The notes under the pieces: model-generated
What the model saw: only the letters and a program-made list of their open reading frames with translations
Told to the model about the DNA's origin: nothing
Databases searched by the model: none
NCBI GenBank assembly: GCA_910588965.1
Contig: CAJUSO010000034.1
Location: 1-37,372 of the forward strand
Reading direction: 5' to 3'
Source of the DNA: an uncultured Lachnospiraceae bacterium
GTDB lineage: Bacteria > Bacillota > Clostridia > Lachnospirales > Lachnospiraceae
DNA: 37,372 bases
Part shown: positions 24,594-32,879 of the stretch, piece by piece
How positions within the stretch are numbered: the stretch's first letter is position 1
How the letters are laid out: the number at the start of each line of letters is the position of its first letter
Translations under genes and position numbers: made by a program

Positions 24594-25547
24594 ATGATAC
24601 ATACCGTAGATTTTATTCTTATAGGCGCAGCCATTGCAGATATCCTGGCACAGCCGGTAAGCGCTGAGGTATTTACCAAAGGGTCTATAGCGGCCCAGGA
24701 AATCTTGATGCAGACAGGCGGGGACGCCATGAACGAAGCTTGCGTATTGGCTCAGTTGGGGGCTTCGGTCCGTTTGGTCAGCAAGGTAGGGAAGGACTAT
24801 GCTGGGGAGTTTATCATGCGCCGCTGCCAGGAGCGCGGGGTTGGCACAGAGTTTGTAAAGGCGGATGCGGCCATAAGCACAGGCATCAATATTGTCTTGG
24901 TGGATGGGGAAGGGGAGCGCCATTTCATTACATCCCCCAGTGGCAGCCTGCGCAAGCTTTCTTTGGAAGACGTTCCGCAGGAGGCATTGATGGGTGGGAG
25001 GTTCCTTTGCTTTGCCAGCATTTTTGTGTCCCCGTACTTTGGCAATACGGCTTTAAAAGAACTTTTTCGCAAAGCAAAGGGGCAGGGGCTCACCCTTTGC
25101 GCCGATATGACGAAATGCAAGAAGAAAGAAACTTTGGAAGATATGCAAGAAAGCCTTTCTTTTTTGGATTATGTTTTTCCGAATTATGAGGAAGGGCGCC
25201 TCCTGACAGGCCAAGAAAGCCGGGACGGGATTGCAGACGCCTTTTTGGCATGCGGCGTGGGGCATGTAGTCCTGAAAGATGGGGGCAGGGGGTGTTTGGT
25301 TAAGACGCAGAAGGAACGTTATGAGATCCCATCCTATCCAAACGCCAAATGTGTGGATACGACAGGGGCTGGCGATACTTTTACCGCATGCTTCCTCTAT
25401 GCTTTAGGGCAGGGCATGGCGCTGCCGGAATGTGGGAGGTTTGCCAATGCAGGGGCGTCCCTATGCATTGAGCGGGTAGGTGCGGCGGGAGGGATCCGGA
25501 ATCTGGATTGCGTCATGGAACGGTACTGGCAGATGGCAGGAGCCTGA
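24594..25547 (+). CDS. PfkB-family (ribokinase-like) carbohydrate kinase
   Basis: Cytoplasmic kinase of 317 residues that phosphorylates a sugar or nucleoside with ATP. The N-terminal PfkB signature is GGDAMNEACVLAQLGASVRLVSKVG, and the C-terminal ATP/anion-hole motif is DTTGAGDTFTA with the catalytic base Asp261. The lid strands and VFPNYEEGRLLTG, VLKDGGRGC blocks are typical. AGGAGGG at 24577-24583 precedes ATG 24594. The exact substrate cannot be told; no transporter or isomerase is adjacent. It appears to be a single gene, since a terminator lies upstream and a new consensus promoter follows 18 bases after its stop. Confidence 0.92.
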   Translation: MIHTVDFILIGAAIADILAQPVSAEVFTKGSIAAQEILMQTGGDAMNEACVLAQLGASVRLVSKVGKDYAGEFIMRRCQERGVGTEFVKADAAISTGINIVLVDGEGERHFITSPSGSLRKLSLEDVPQEALMGGRFLCFASIFVSPYFGNTALKELFRKAKGQGLTLCADMTKCKKKETLEDMQESLSFLDYVFPNYEEGRLLTGQESRDGIADAFLACGVGHVVLKDGGRGCLVKTQKERYEIPSYPNAKCVDTTGAGDTFTACFLYALGQGMALPECGRFANAGASLCIERVGAAGGIRNLDCVMERYWQMAGA

Positions 25548-25564
25548 AAGTTCCTGTTTTTTCC

Positions 25565-25593
25565 TTGACAGGAAAAGGGAGAAGGGGTATAAT
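25565..25593 (+). promoter_or_regulatory. Consensus sigma-A promoter of the blaI-like operon
   Basis: -35 TTGACA (25565-25570), 17-base spacer, -10 TATAAT (25588-25593): a perfect match in both hexamers. Such a strong promoter is normally kept in check by a repressor, which agrees with the dyad that starts three bases after the -10 and with the repressor gene it drives. Confidence 0.9.
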
Positions 25594-25595
25594 TT

Positions 25596-25628
25596 ATTTA
25601 TTGGTAACTAAAAAGATTATCAGTAAAT
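25596..25628. promoter_or_regulatory. Probable BlaI-type operator dyad
   Basis: ATTTATTGGTAA (25596-25607) and TTATCAGTAAAT (25617-25628) are inverted copies matching at 10 of 12 positions, 9 bases apart. The dyad covers the expected transcription start, so a bound repressor would block the promoter. Its sequence differs from the TACA-core operators of staphylococcal BlaI/MecI; its use by the BlaI-like protein encoded at 25651 is inference. Confidence 0.65.
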
Positions 25629-25650
25629 CTAAGGAGTGGAATAATACGGT

Positions 25651-26052
25651 ATGAAACGTCGGAAGGAAGAGCATTTAACAAATAGTGAAGAAGATTTAAT
25701 GGAAATTTTCTGGGAGAGGAGGGTCCCGCTGACGAGCGTCGAGATTTTAGAGATAGCTGCAGGACGTTCCTGGAACGGGAAGTATCTGCATCGGATGCTG
25801 CAATCCTTGTTAAAGAAAGGGATGATTGAAGTGTGCGGCATGGAGCAGTACGGGAGGCAGTATGCAAGGCAGTTCCTCCCAGCGGTTACAAAGGAGCAAT
25901 ATGCGGCAAGGCTTGTGATGTCAAAGGGGATTGGGATAAACTCGCTGGCAGAAATTGCAGTGGCGATGGTAAAAGAGGCGGAGGAATCGGATGAGAAAGA
26001 GTTGATCCAGCAGCTTGAGGGGATGATAGAGGAGCTGAAACAAAGGGGATAG
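25651..26052 (+). CDS. BlaI/MecI-family transcriptional repressor
   Basis: A 133-residue winged-helix repressor. The N-terminal domain (LTNSEEDLMEIFWERRVPLTSVEIL, YLHRMLQSLLKKGMI, GRQYARQFLPAVTKEQYA) is the BlaI/Penicillinase_R fold, followed by a C-terminal dimerisation helix (ELIQQLEGMIEELKQ), the part cleaved or released on induction in known systems. AGGAG at 25631-25635 is rather far (15 bases) from the ATG. First gene of an operon with a BlaR1-like protease and a permease, it probably represses its own promoter through the dyad at 25596-25628. Confidence 0.9.
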   Translation: MKRRKEEHLTNSEEDLMEIFWERRVPLTSVEILEIAAGRSWNGKYLHRMLQSLLKKGMIEVCGMEQYGRQYARQFLPAVTKEQYAARLVMSKGIGINSLAEIAVAMVKEAEESDEKELIQQLEGMIEELKQRG

Positions 26053-26094
26053 GGATGCAGGATGTCTGTCAGTAAGGATTAATGGAGAAATAGG

Positions 26095-27195
26095 ATGCGG
26101 ATTACATATGTTTCATTTGCGATGTCAATCATATGGGGGAGTTTTGCGGTGGTAGGGATTCATTTCTGCAGGAAAAAGCCGTTTTTTATCAGGAAGCTTG
26201 GGGTTAGGAAATTATTGCTCCTGTATTTTCTTTCTGTAGTGAGGATGATGGTACCCTGTGAATTTCCATTTACCAGGGCATTCCTGCCGGAAGGGTTCTG
26301 GGAGGGGATTGGGAAAAATGCTTATACCCAGGAAGCGGAGGCGGCGCTGCCATTGGTTTTCAGCGTTTTGGCGCTTATCTGGGCGGGGGTGTCGGTAGTT
26401 CTGCTTGTGCGGTTTGGCCGCCGTTACATGAAATCTATGCAGGAGTGTTTGGGGTACAAGGTATGTGAGGGCGCACGGTGCCAGATGGTATTCCGTAAGG
26501 TTTTAAATGAATGCGGAGGGCAGATGGAGATTTCGGTTAGGCAGAGCAGGCATATCAGGGTTCCGATGGGGATTGGGATTCTTAAGAAATCTATCCTGCT
26601 GCCAGAAGGCAGTTACAGCGATTCGGAATTGTATTATATTCTGCTGCATGAATATACCCATTTCAGGAACCGGGATTTGCTGGTGAAAAGCCTGGTCTCC
26701 GTTTTTTGCTGTATCTATTGGTGGAACCCGGCTGTATATCTGCTGAAAGAGGATCTGCCGCACCTTTTGGAAATACAATGCGACCTGGATGTGACGGAGG
26801 GGATGCAGGACAGGGATAAGGCAGATTATTTAAGGGCAATCGTCTCCGTGCTTAAAAATGCCGGTGCAAAAAGGAAGGAAAAGACCTTTTACGGGGCGGC
26901 TATGCTGGTTGCGGGCACCTGCGTGGCAGAGACAGTGGAACGGTTCCGCTTGGTATCCATGGAACCAGCAGGCAAGGAGAAAAGTAGGCTGTTGGCAGCT
27001 TCCTGGCTGTCGGCGCTGCTCTTGTTGTTTTATCTCTCCTATGCGTTTGCTGCGTGGCCGGGATACGGGGCGCCAGGGAAGGAAGCCGGTGCAGGTTTTT
27101 CTGGGGAGGACTATCCAGCAGCAGAGGCGGATTCTTTTGTAGACATTATGAGAAATACAGAAAGCACCCACGCATATCTGCGCGGCAGGCGTTAG
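26095..27195 (+). CDS. BlaR1/MecR1-like M56 membrane metallopeptidase
   Basis: Membrane sensor protease, 366 residues. Three hydrophobic segments lie in the first 110 residues and another near 300-320. The zinc site is HEYTH (His185, Glu186, His189) in YYILLHEYTHFRNRDLLVKS, and the block WWNPAVYLLKEDLPHLLEIQCDLDV supplies the family's downstream conserved glutamate/aspartate. The protein ends shortly after the last membrane segment with a 50-residue tail and has no penicillin-binding sensor domain, so it should not sense beta-lactams the way classical BlaR1 does. It presumably inactivates the BlaI-like repressor 42 bases upstream. GGAG at 26084-26087 fits ATG 26095. Confidence 0.9.
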   Translation: MRITYVSFAMSIIWGSFAVVGIHFCRKKPFFIRKLGVRKLLLLYFLSVVRMMVPCEFPFTRAFLPEGFWEGIGKNAYTQEAEAALPLVFSVLALIWAGVSVVLLVRFGRRYMKSMQECLGYKVCEGARCQMVFRKVLNECGGQMEISVRQSRHIRVPMGIGILKKSILLPEGSYSDSELYYILLHEYTHFRNRDLLVKSLVSVFCCIYWWNPAVYLLKEDLPHLLEIQCDLDVTEGMQDRDKADYLRAIVSVLKNAGAKRKEKTFYGAAMLVAGTCVAETVERFRLVSMEPAGKEKSRLLAASWLSALLLLFYLSYAFAAWPGYGAPGKEAGAGFSGEDYPAAEADSFVDIMRNTESTHAYLRGRR

Positions 27196-27216
27196 TGCGT
27201 GGGATAAGGAGGAGTT

Positions 27217-30200
27217 ATGAGGAAAATAATAGCATTGAAACAGCTTTTACGCGCCCCATTAAAGGCGATACTGACGTTCCTGCTGATAGCGGCTGCATCC
27301 TTTGCCTTGTTTTCCCGCGCCATGGATTATACGGTTACCCTAAGGGAAATTAGGAACGCCATAAGTTTCTACCATGGGACAGCCGCTTTGGATAATACGG
27401 TGCCGGATGTGATAATGATAGATTCGGTTGGCGATAATATAGGCGTAGGCACAACGTATGAGACAGAGGATAAGCCTTGGCCCAGCCAGGAGCAGCTGGA
27501 ACGGTTTTCCTCTCTGCCCGGAGCTGCATTGACGGACCATAGGTATATGACAGCCGGGCTGGTAGGGGATTATAAGCGCCTGGTGGACAAAGATAATATG
27601 TATAACAGCGATGGGTTTGTCTTAGAAGGCACATACCAGGGATACGAAGACGCACAAGATACCCAGGATTATATCTATATAAAAATGGACAATGTCAAGG
27701 TGCTGGCCGGTGATTTGGAATATAACCAGGGGGAGATGCTGAAAATGACGGCAGGCGCCTTGGAAGATTATGTCTATTGGACAAACCCTTATCCCCGTGC
27801 TTATTGGGAAGGGCTGGAGATTGGGAGCCGCTGCCTTATGGTAGGGTCATATAGCGCCCTGAATGGGATGCAGCCCCAGCTTGGCTCGATGGATGGGGGC
27901 GGCAACACCGCAGATGTGGATAATGAAGAAATGGTGTGCGTGTTGGACGGCCTTCCAGATAATTACCTTGAGACAGAGGAATTTGCCTTCTATCAAGAAT
28001 TGATTGAGAAATACCGGGAAAACCTAAAGCTCTATGATATCGTGTATACTTCCGATATGCGTGCAATCCCCCGTTTTAACGAGCGGAATATGGTAATCAC
28101 CCAAGGGCGCCCCCTGGTGGAAGGGGACGATACAGGATGCGTGGTAAACGAACGTTTCTTGGGGGCGTATGGCCTTTCCGTCGGCGATAAAATCAGCATA
28201 CAGATGGGGGACAGGCTGCTTGGGCAGAATGTGTGCAATGGGTCGCAGCTGGGGTTTGGCGGCAAGAGGTATCAGTTTGTGGGTTCAGCAGAGCTTGAGA
28301 TTATCGGCGCCTATAAGTTTGTGGATACCTATGACGCACGTTGCATCGAGAGTGAGTGGGGCTATACGATTAATAGCATTTTTGTACCCAGTTCCCTCCT
28401 GCCGGTGGAAGTCCCTGCCGATTATGAGACAAGAATCGGGGAATTCAGCGTGCTGGTGGAAGACGCCCAGGACATAGAGGCGTTTTTGGAGGCCTCGGAG
28501 CCCCTTGTGACGGAAATGGGCGTGAATATGCGTTTTTCCGATGGGGGATGGATGAAAATCAAAGATAGCTTTGAGATAGGCGCACGGACGGCCTTCCTTA
28601 CGATGGCGCTCTATGTGCTTGGGGCTGCCCTTGCACTTTTGCTGGCGGTGTACTTGTACGTGGGCAGGAACAAGAAAGCATACGCCGTTATGCGTACGCT
28701 TGGCGTTCCTGTGAGGAAAGCGCAGGATGCGGTCGTGCTTCCGCTTGTTTTGTTATCTGTATTGGCTGTACCCGCTGGCGGCATAGCCGGGCTGCTCTAT
28801 GCGAAGGGGACTGTAAATAAGGCGCTTCAAAGCATGATGGAAAGCGCTCCTTATGGATATGTATTGGATACAAGGATGCCAGCCGGGGTAATCTTTCTGT
28901 GCCTGCTGTTGGAACTGGCATTTACGCTGTGCGTTACCTTGGTATCCTTAAGGAAGATGAAAAAAATCCCTCCGTTGGAATTGCTGCAGGACAATGCCTT
29001 TCGGGCAGGGGAAGGGAAAAAGCCAGGGCAGGAGCCTTTGGAACCCGTGCCTGTCCCCTTAGGGGCTGGGATTGCGGGGTTGGCATTGGAAGAAATCCCC
29101 GTTGGCGGGGCCGGAGGCCATCCGCGCAGGAAGTACCGGGCGCTGCGCCAGGTGCCTGCCTATATCCTGCGCCATATGCGGCGCAGCTTAGGGAAGACGG
29201 CAGTGTCCTTTGGCCTGTCCGTTGTATTGGCTGCCGGGCTTGGGCTGTTTGTCATGGCGCAGATTGCCTATCAGGATACCTTCTATGAAATTGATGTGAA
29301 GGGAAAAGCAATGGGCTATTCCTCCGAATCCATACGCAAGATAGAAGAATCCAATTTAATCCGGGATTTATATTATCATGGGGATTTTTATGTACGCGTA
29401 GACCGAAGCGAAGAGGCCTTTGCCATGGTATGCACGAACGGGCTGGAACGTTATATGGCAGACCATGCAAAAGAGTATCAGGTCACTTATGCCGAAGGCT
29501 ATGGCGCCTCCTCCCTGGAGGGAGGCGAGCCCTTGTGCCTGCTGGGGAAGGAATTGGCAAAGGAGTCAGGCTATGCGCCAGGGGATCAGATCCCCCTGCT
29601 GGCAGACAATGTATATGAATCTATGTATAAGAATTTTGGGGATGCCCCCCAATTGCTTGAGACAAGGCTCAAATATGCGACGAAGATGTATACGGTTGCC
29701 GGTATCGTAGATTCCGATGATACAGAGATAACCAGCAGTGTGTTTGCCCTGGCAAGCCCCTATACGGAGAGGCTTTTCTGCCAGCCGTTCCAGCTTGCGT
29801 ACAGCGATTTTATGCTGGCGGATAATGAGCGGGCAGATTACGTGAACCGGTTTATGGAAGAGATAAGGACACAGGATTATTATTGCGGGCAGACGGCGTC
29901 TTTTTATATTGATACGGAAGCGCTGAAAGGGATTGGGCGTGTCTGCGGGCTGCTGGAGCAGCTTTTCCCGGTTGCAGTAGCGGCCGCGTCGCTGATTGGG
30001 CTCTTCGGGCCAGGGCTTGTCATCTTGCAGTCTGCCAGGGAAGCGGCGTACCTGCGCATCCTGGGCGTTACGAAAAAGCGCTGCAGGTGCATTCTGGTGT
30101 TAGAGCAGGCAGCCTTATGCATCCTTGGGGCGCTGCTGGCGGCAGGAGGGCTTGCCTTGTCCAACCAAGGGAGGTTCCTAAGAGGGGGCGGGACACTTGC

Positions 30201-30306
30201 GGCCTGCGCAGGGGTGTACCTGCTAGGAAGCATTTTAGGCGCACTCGTGGCGTCAGTGCTGGTGACGAGGCATAAAGCGCTGGAACTTTTGCACGGTAAG
30301 GAGTAG
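27217..30306 (+). CDS. Large FtsX/MacB-like ABC transporter permease
   Basis: A 1029-residue integral membrane protein. One N-terminal helix (AILTFLLIAAASFALFSRA) precedes a large extracellular domain (about residues 45-460), then three FtsX helices (about 465-590, including LGAALALLLAVYLYVG and ALLVAVYxx-like blocks with the typical KAYAVMRTLGVP). A cytoplasmic stretch is followed by a second half with one helix, a second outer domain, and three more FtsX helices to the end (LRILGVTKKRC). This is the duplicated FtsX arrangement of MacB/BceB-like permeases. No ATP-binding subunit is encoded next to it. AGGAGG at 27205-27210 supports the start. It is the third gene of the BlaI-BlaR1 operon, and a terminator follows at 30390. 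Confidence 0.9.
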   Translation: MRKIIALKQLLRAPLKAILTFLLIAAASFALFSRAMDYTVTLREIRNAISFYHGTAALDNTVPDVIMIDSVGDNIGVGTTYETEDKPWPSQEQLERFSSLPGAALTDHRYMTAGLVGDYKRLVDKDNMYNSDGFVLEGTYQGYEDAQDTQDYIYIKMDNVKVLAGDLEYNQGEMLKMTAGALEDYVYWTNPYPRAYWEGLEIGSRCLMVGSYSALNGMQPQLGSMDGGGNTADVDNEEMVCVLDGLPDNYLETEEFAFYQELIEKYRENLKLYDIVYTSDMRAIPRFNERNMVITQGRPLVEGDDTGCVVNERFLGAYGLSVGDKISIQMGDRLLGQNVCNGSQLGFGGKRYQFVGSAELEIIGAYKFVDTYDARCIESEWGYTINSIFVPSSLLPVEVPADYETRIGEFSVLVEDAQDIEAFLEASEPLVTEMGVNMRFSDGGWMKIKDSFEIGARTAFLTMALYVLGAALALLLAVYLYVGRNKKAYAVMRTLGVPVRKAQDAVVLPLVLLSVLAVPAGGIAGLLYAKGTVNKALQSMMESAPYGYVLDTRMPAGVIFLCLLLELAFTLCVTLVSLRKMKKIPPLELLQDNAFRAGEGKKPGQEPLEPVPVPLGAGIAGLALEEIPVGGAGGHPRRKYRALRQVPAYILRHMRRSLGKTAVSFGLSVVLAAGLGLFVMAQIAYQDTFYEIDVKGKAMGYSSESIRKIEESNLIRDLYYHGDFYVRVDRSEEAFAMVCTNGLERYMADHAKEYQVTYAEGYGASSLEGGEPLCLLGKELAKESGYAPGDQIPLLADNVYESMYKNFGDAPQLLETRLKYATKMYTVAGIVDSDDTEITSSVFALASPYTERLFCQPFQLAYSDFMLADNERADYVNRFMEEIRTQDYYCGQTASFYIDTEALKGIGRVCGLLEQLFPVAVAAASLIGLFGPGLVILQSAREAAYLRILGVTKKRCRCILVLEQAALCILGALLAAGGLALSNQGRFLRGGGTLAACAGVYLLGSILGALVASVLVTRHKALELLHGKE

Positions 30307-30389
30307 GGCATGGGCGGCAGCCCCATCATTCAGAACGGAAAAGCCATCAGGGCAGCCATCCATGCATTTGTGCAGGACGCCTCCAAAGA

Positions 30390-30440
30390 AAAAACTCCAT
30401 GTATATCTGCTGCTTGCAGCAAAAGATACATGGGGTTTTT
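30390..30440 (+). terminator. Rho-independent terminator of the BlaI/BlaR1/permease operon
   Basis: AAAAACTCCATGTAT (from 30390) pairs with ATACATGGGGTTTTT (to 30440) with one G-T pair; an inner stem TGCTGC/GCAGCA caps it. The T-run closes the stem. Confidence 0.85.
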
Positions 30441-30447
30441 AAATTTA

Positions 30448-30497
30448 TGCGGCGAAAGCCGCACACTGCATGGAATTGCCTGTGTTTTTATTTTTTG
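30448..30497 (+). terminator. Second hairpin with T-rich tail
   Basis: TGCGGC-GAAA-GCCGCA (30448-30463) is a perfect tetraloop hairpin, followed by ACAC...GTGT and the tail TTTTTATTTTTT (30484-30496). It may be a back-up terminator after the first one. Confidence 0.5.
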
Positions 30498-30733
30498 GGC
30501 GAAAGCAGAGGGACAATCCTAAAGTTTTGAAAGGTAGAAACTTTCCTAAAGTTATGTTATAATAATGCCATATTATTGGCATGGATAACATTTTAACCAG
30601 AATGTCCGTAACCAGTTAAAACTTGATCCAGCAATGAAACTCCGATTTCTTCTAAGACGTGCCAGTATGGGAAAGAAAAGATAATATTTGATGATTTGAT
30701 ATTTAACTGGCTTGGTTTTATGAGGAGGGAAGC

Positions 30734-30799
30734 ATGGGGATTATAGATTCTGTCACATTTGAAAAAAGTTCTATGAAACCATATGTTTTTCAATACTAA
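30734..30799 (+). CDS. 21-residue ORF with strong ribosome site, probably a gene stub
   Basis: GAGGAGGGAAGC directly precedes ATG 30734; the frame reads MGIIDSVTFEKSSMKPYVFQY and stops. A strong ribosome site in front of so short a frame suggests the 5' stub of a decayed gene or a small peptide. I do not recognise it. The surrounding stretch (30500-31260) is visibly more AT-rich than the neighbouring genes. Confidence 0.35.
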   Translation: MGIIDSVTFEKSSMKPYVFQY

Positions 30800-30842
30800 T
30801 ATGATAAGGATTCGAAAAATTTAGTGAGAAGGAAGTGATAAC

Positions 30843-31230
30843 ATGGCAATACCAACAAATATAAATACAATGAAAGATTTTCTTTGGATGAGGATGAAGG
30901 AAGGAGAAAAGCAACCCCAAAACCTACCCTATTCGGGATAGTAGATAATGAATCGAAAGCGCTTGGGTTGCGTGGACAAATTTTGATACGGATAGAGGCA
31001 AACCCTGATATAACAAAAAGGGAAATGTCACAGGAATTTGGTTTGTAATGCCGCGGTCCATTGCAGCGATCTGCATCCATCAAGCATACAGGTAGCAGTG
31101 TATGGTGGCCGTGTGGAGGCAACTTCTCTGGGGATGCTGTTCGGAAGCCTGGGAGTGGAAGAGATCAGGGAAGGCGTTTCCATACCGGGGAACCCCAATT
31201 GCCCCCGCCTTTTACATTTTAGGTTAGGGA
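30843..31230 (+). pseudogene. Remnants of an AlbA_2/HATPase_c_4-type ATP-binding regulator
   Basis: Broken pieces in different frames. A start MAIPTNINT at 30843 is like the usual opening of AlbA_2-domain proteins; another frame, open from 30842 to the TAA at 31046-31048, ends in ILIRIEANPDITKREMSQEFGL, like the winged-helix C terminus of the same proteins. From 31047 a third frame reads NAAVH...SSIQVAVYGGRVEATSLGML then EEIREGVSIPGNP, which matches the HATPase_c_4 region (usual form VYDDRVEITSPGMLFGG). Order and frames are scrambled, so no functional protein is possible. Family assignment is from memory of these motifs. The 957-base gap 30307-31263 otherwise holds the two hairpins and the 21-residue stub listed separately. 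Confidence 0.6.
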
Positions 31231-31263
31231 ATCTGAGGGATAGGATAGAAATGGAGGGAAATT

Positions 31264-32655
31264 ATGTTTGGCACAAAACAGGATACTAGAAAAAAGGCGT
31301 CTTCCAGTACGAAAGACATGACGGTTGGGAGCCCTTATGCATTGATGGTCGGCTTTGCCTTGCCTACCTTCTTAAGCCAGGTATTCCAGCAGCTGTATAA
31401 TACAGCGGATGCTTTTATCGTAGGCAGGTACTTGGGGACCAACGCATTGGCGGCAGTCACTTCATCCGGCACTTTGATTTTCCTGTTGGTCAGCCTTTTT
31501 ATGGGGATTGCCATGGGGGGCGGGATTGTCATTTCCCGTTACTTTGGCGCAGGGGATGGGAAAAGGGTTTCTGGCGCTGTCCATACGATGCTGGCGTTCG
31601 GGCTTGCCAGCGGGTTGATACTGACGGTTGTGGGCGTTGTGTTTACCCCTACTTTTTTGGCGTGGATGCAGACGGATCCGGAGGTCATGCCGGAGGCCGT
31701 GGAGTATTTCCGCTATTATTTTTTAGGGGCTCTTGCTATGGTAATGTATAATGTCTGCCGAAGCATCATGAACGCCTTAGGCGACAGTAAGCGCCCGTTA
31801 TATTATCTGATTTTTTCATCTATCGTGAATATTGTGCTGGATCTTCTGTTTATTGGGGCATTCCGCTGGGGCGTATGGTCTGCCGCCGCGGCCACGGTTG
31901 TTTCCCAGGCAGCCAGCGTGGCGCTCTGCATGGTACACCTGCTGCGCAAGGGAAATATCTATACGGTGGAGCTGCCTAAAATACGCTTCCAACGGGAATT
32001 ATTAATAGAAATCTTACGGTATGGGATGCCATCCGGCGTGCAGAATTCTGTGATTGCTTTCGCAAATGTGATTGTCCAGTCGCAGATTAATTCCTTTGGG
32101 AAGCTGGCCATGGCGTCATATGGCGTGCATGCGAAGGTGGAAGGCTTTGCCTTCCTGCCGATTACCAGCTTCAATATGGCAAGCACCACGTTTATCAGCC
32201 AGAACCTGGGGGCAAAGGAATATGACAGGGCAAAGAAGGGGGCGCGCTTTGCAATCCTTGCTGCCGTGCTCCTGGCTGAGGCGATTGGGGTATGCTATTA
32301 CATATTTGCACCGGAACTTATCGGTATCTTTGACAGTAGCCAAGGCGTGATTGCTTTGGGGGTGCGGCAGGCCAGGACGGTGGCCCTGTTCTATTTCCTG
32401 CTGGCCTATTCCCATTCCATCGCCGCTGTCTGCCGGGGGGCGGGGAAGGCCTTTGCGCCCATGTTCATCATGCTGTCCGTCTGGTGCGTATTGCGGATTA
32501 GCTATATTGCGGCTGTGATGTACTTTACAGGCGATATTGCATTTATCTATTGGGCATACCCGCTGACCTGGGGCATCAGTTCCGTGATTTACCTGATTTA
32601 TTACCTGCGTTCCGACTGGGTGCATGGGTTTGAGAAGAAGGCAGCAGAGGTATAG
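31264..32655 (+). CDS. MATE-family efflux transporter
   Basis: Integral membrane exporter of 463 residues with about twelve hydrophobic segments. Family blocks are visible: LPTFLSQVFQQLYNTADAFIVGRYLG in the first helices, ALGDSKRPLYYLIFSSIVNIVLDLLFI in the middle, and RYGMPSGVQNSVIAFANVIVQSQIN at the start of the second half. Relatives export cationic drugs and metabolites using Na+ or H+ gradients. GGAGGGAA at 31253-31260 precedes ATG 31264. No regulator is intact beside it: the gene is flanked by debris of a putative regulator on the left and a peptidase remnant on the right. A terminator follows at 32748. Confidence 0.95.
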   Translation: MFGTKQDTRKKASSSTKDMTVGSPYALMVGFALPTFLSQVFQQLYNTADAFIVGRYLGTNALAAVTSSGTLIFLLVSLFMGIAMGGGIVISRYFGAGDGKRVSGAVHTMLAFGLASGLILTVVGVVFTPTFLAWMQTDPEVMPEAVEYFRYYFLGALAMVMYNVCRSIMNALGDSKRPLYYLIFSSIVNIVLDLLFIGAFRWGVWSAAAATVVSQAASVALCMVHLLRKGNIYTVELPKIRFQRELLIEILRYGMPSGVQNSVIAFANVIVQSQINSFGKLAMASYGVHAKVEGFAFLPITSFNMASTTFISQNLGAKEYDRAKKGARFAILAAVLLAEAIGVCYYIFAPELIGIFDSSQGVIALGVRQARTVALFYFLLAYSHSIAAVCRGAGKAFAPMFIMLSVWCVLRISYIAAVMYFTGDIAFIYWAYPLTWGISSVIYLIYYLRSDWVHGFEKKAAEV

Positions 32656-32747
32656 GATAAAAAGGAAGATCCGTGTGGGTTAGCAGATTAACGTGACAAA
32701 TGTCTGTTATTTGCCGGAAAATGATTAAATATGAAAGTGAGTGAAGG

Positions 32748-32795
32748 AAAAAATGGCCTTTTTTGCGAAAATATGCAGAATAAGGCCGTTTTTTT
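32748..32795 (+). terminator. Terminator after the MATE gene
   Basis: AAAAAATGGCCTT (32748-32760) pairs with AAGGCCGTTTTTTT (32782-32795), with one T-G pair and a T-run at the end. Confidence 0.75.
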
Positions 32796-32817
32796 GCGAA
32801 AAATTATTCGTGCAATA

Positions 32818-32846
32818 TTGACAAAATTATAATTATAGAATATAAT
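32818..32846 (+). promoter_or_regulatory. Consensus sigma-A promoter in front of the peptidase remnant
   Basis: -35 TTGACA (32818-32823), 17-base spacer, -10 TATAAT (32841-32846), both perfect. It is still intact although the gene behind it is broken; transcripts may run on into the small membrane protein at 33507, since no clear terminator lies between. Confidence 0.85.
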
Positions 32847-32879
32847 ACTTAGCATAAAAGTACTAAAAAATACGGGATA

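Noticed and set aside
25651..27195. Beta-lactam resistance locus (bla/mec)
   Set aside because: The sensor lacks a penicillin-binding domain and no beta-lactamase or PBP2a-like gene is present; the third gene is a permease.
30310..30522. 70-codon ORF after the permease
   Set aside because: It runs through the rho-independent terminator at 30390-30440 and has no family resemblance.
30593..30793. Minus-strand 66-codon ORF
   Set aside because: No ribosome site and no recognised motif; it lies within the debris region and is probably chance.
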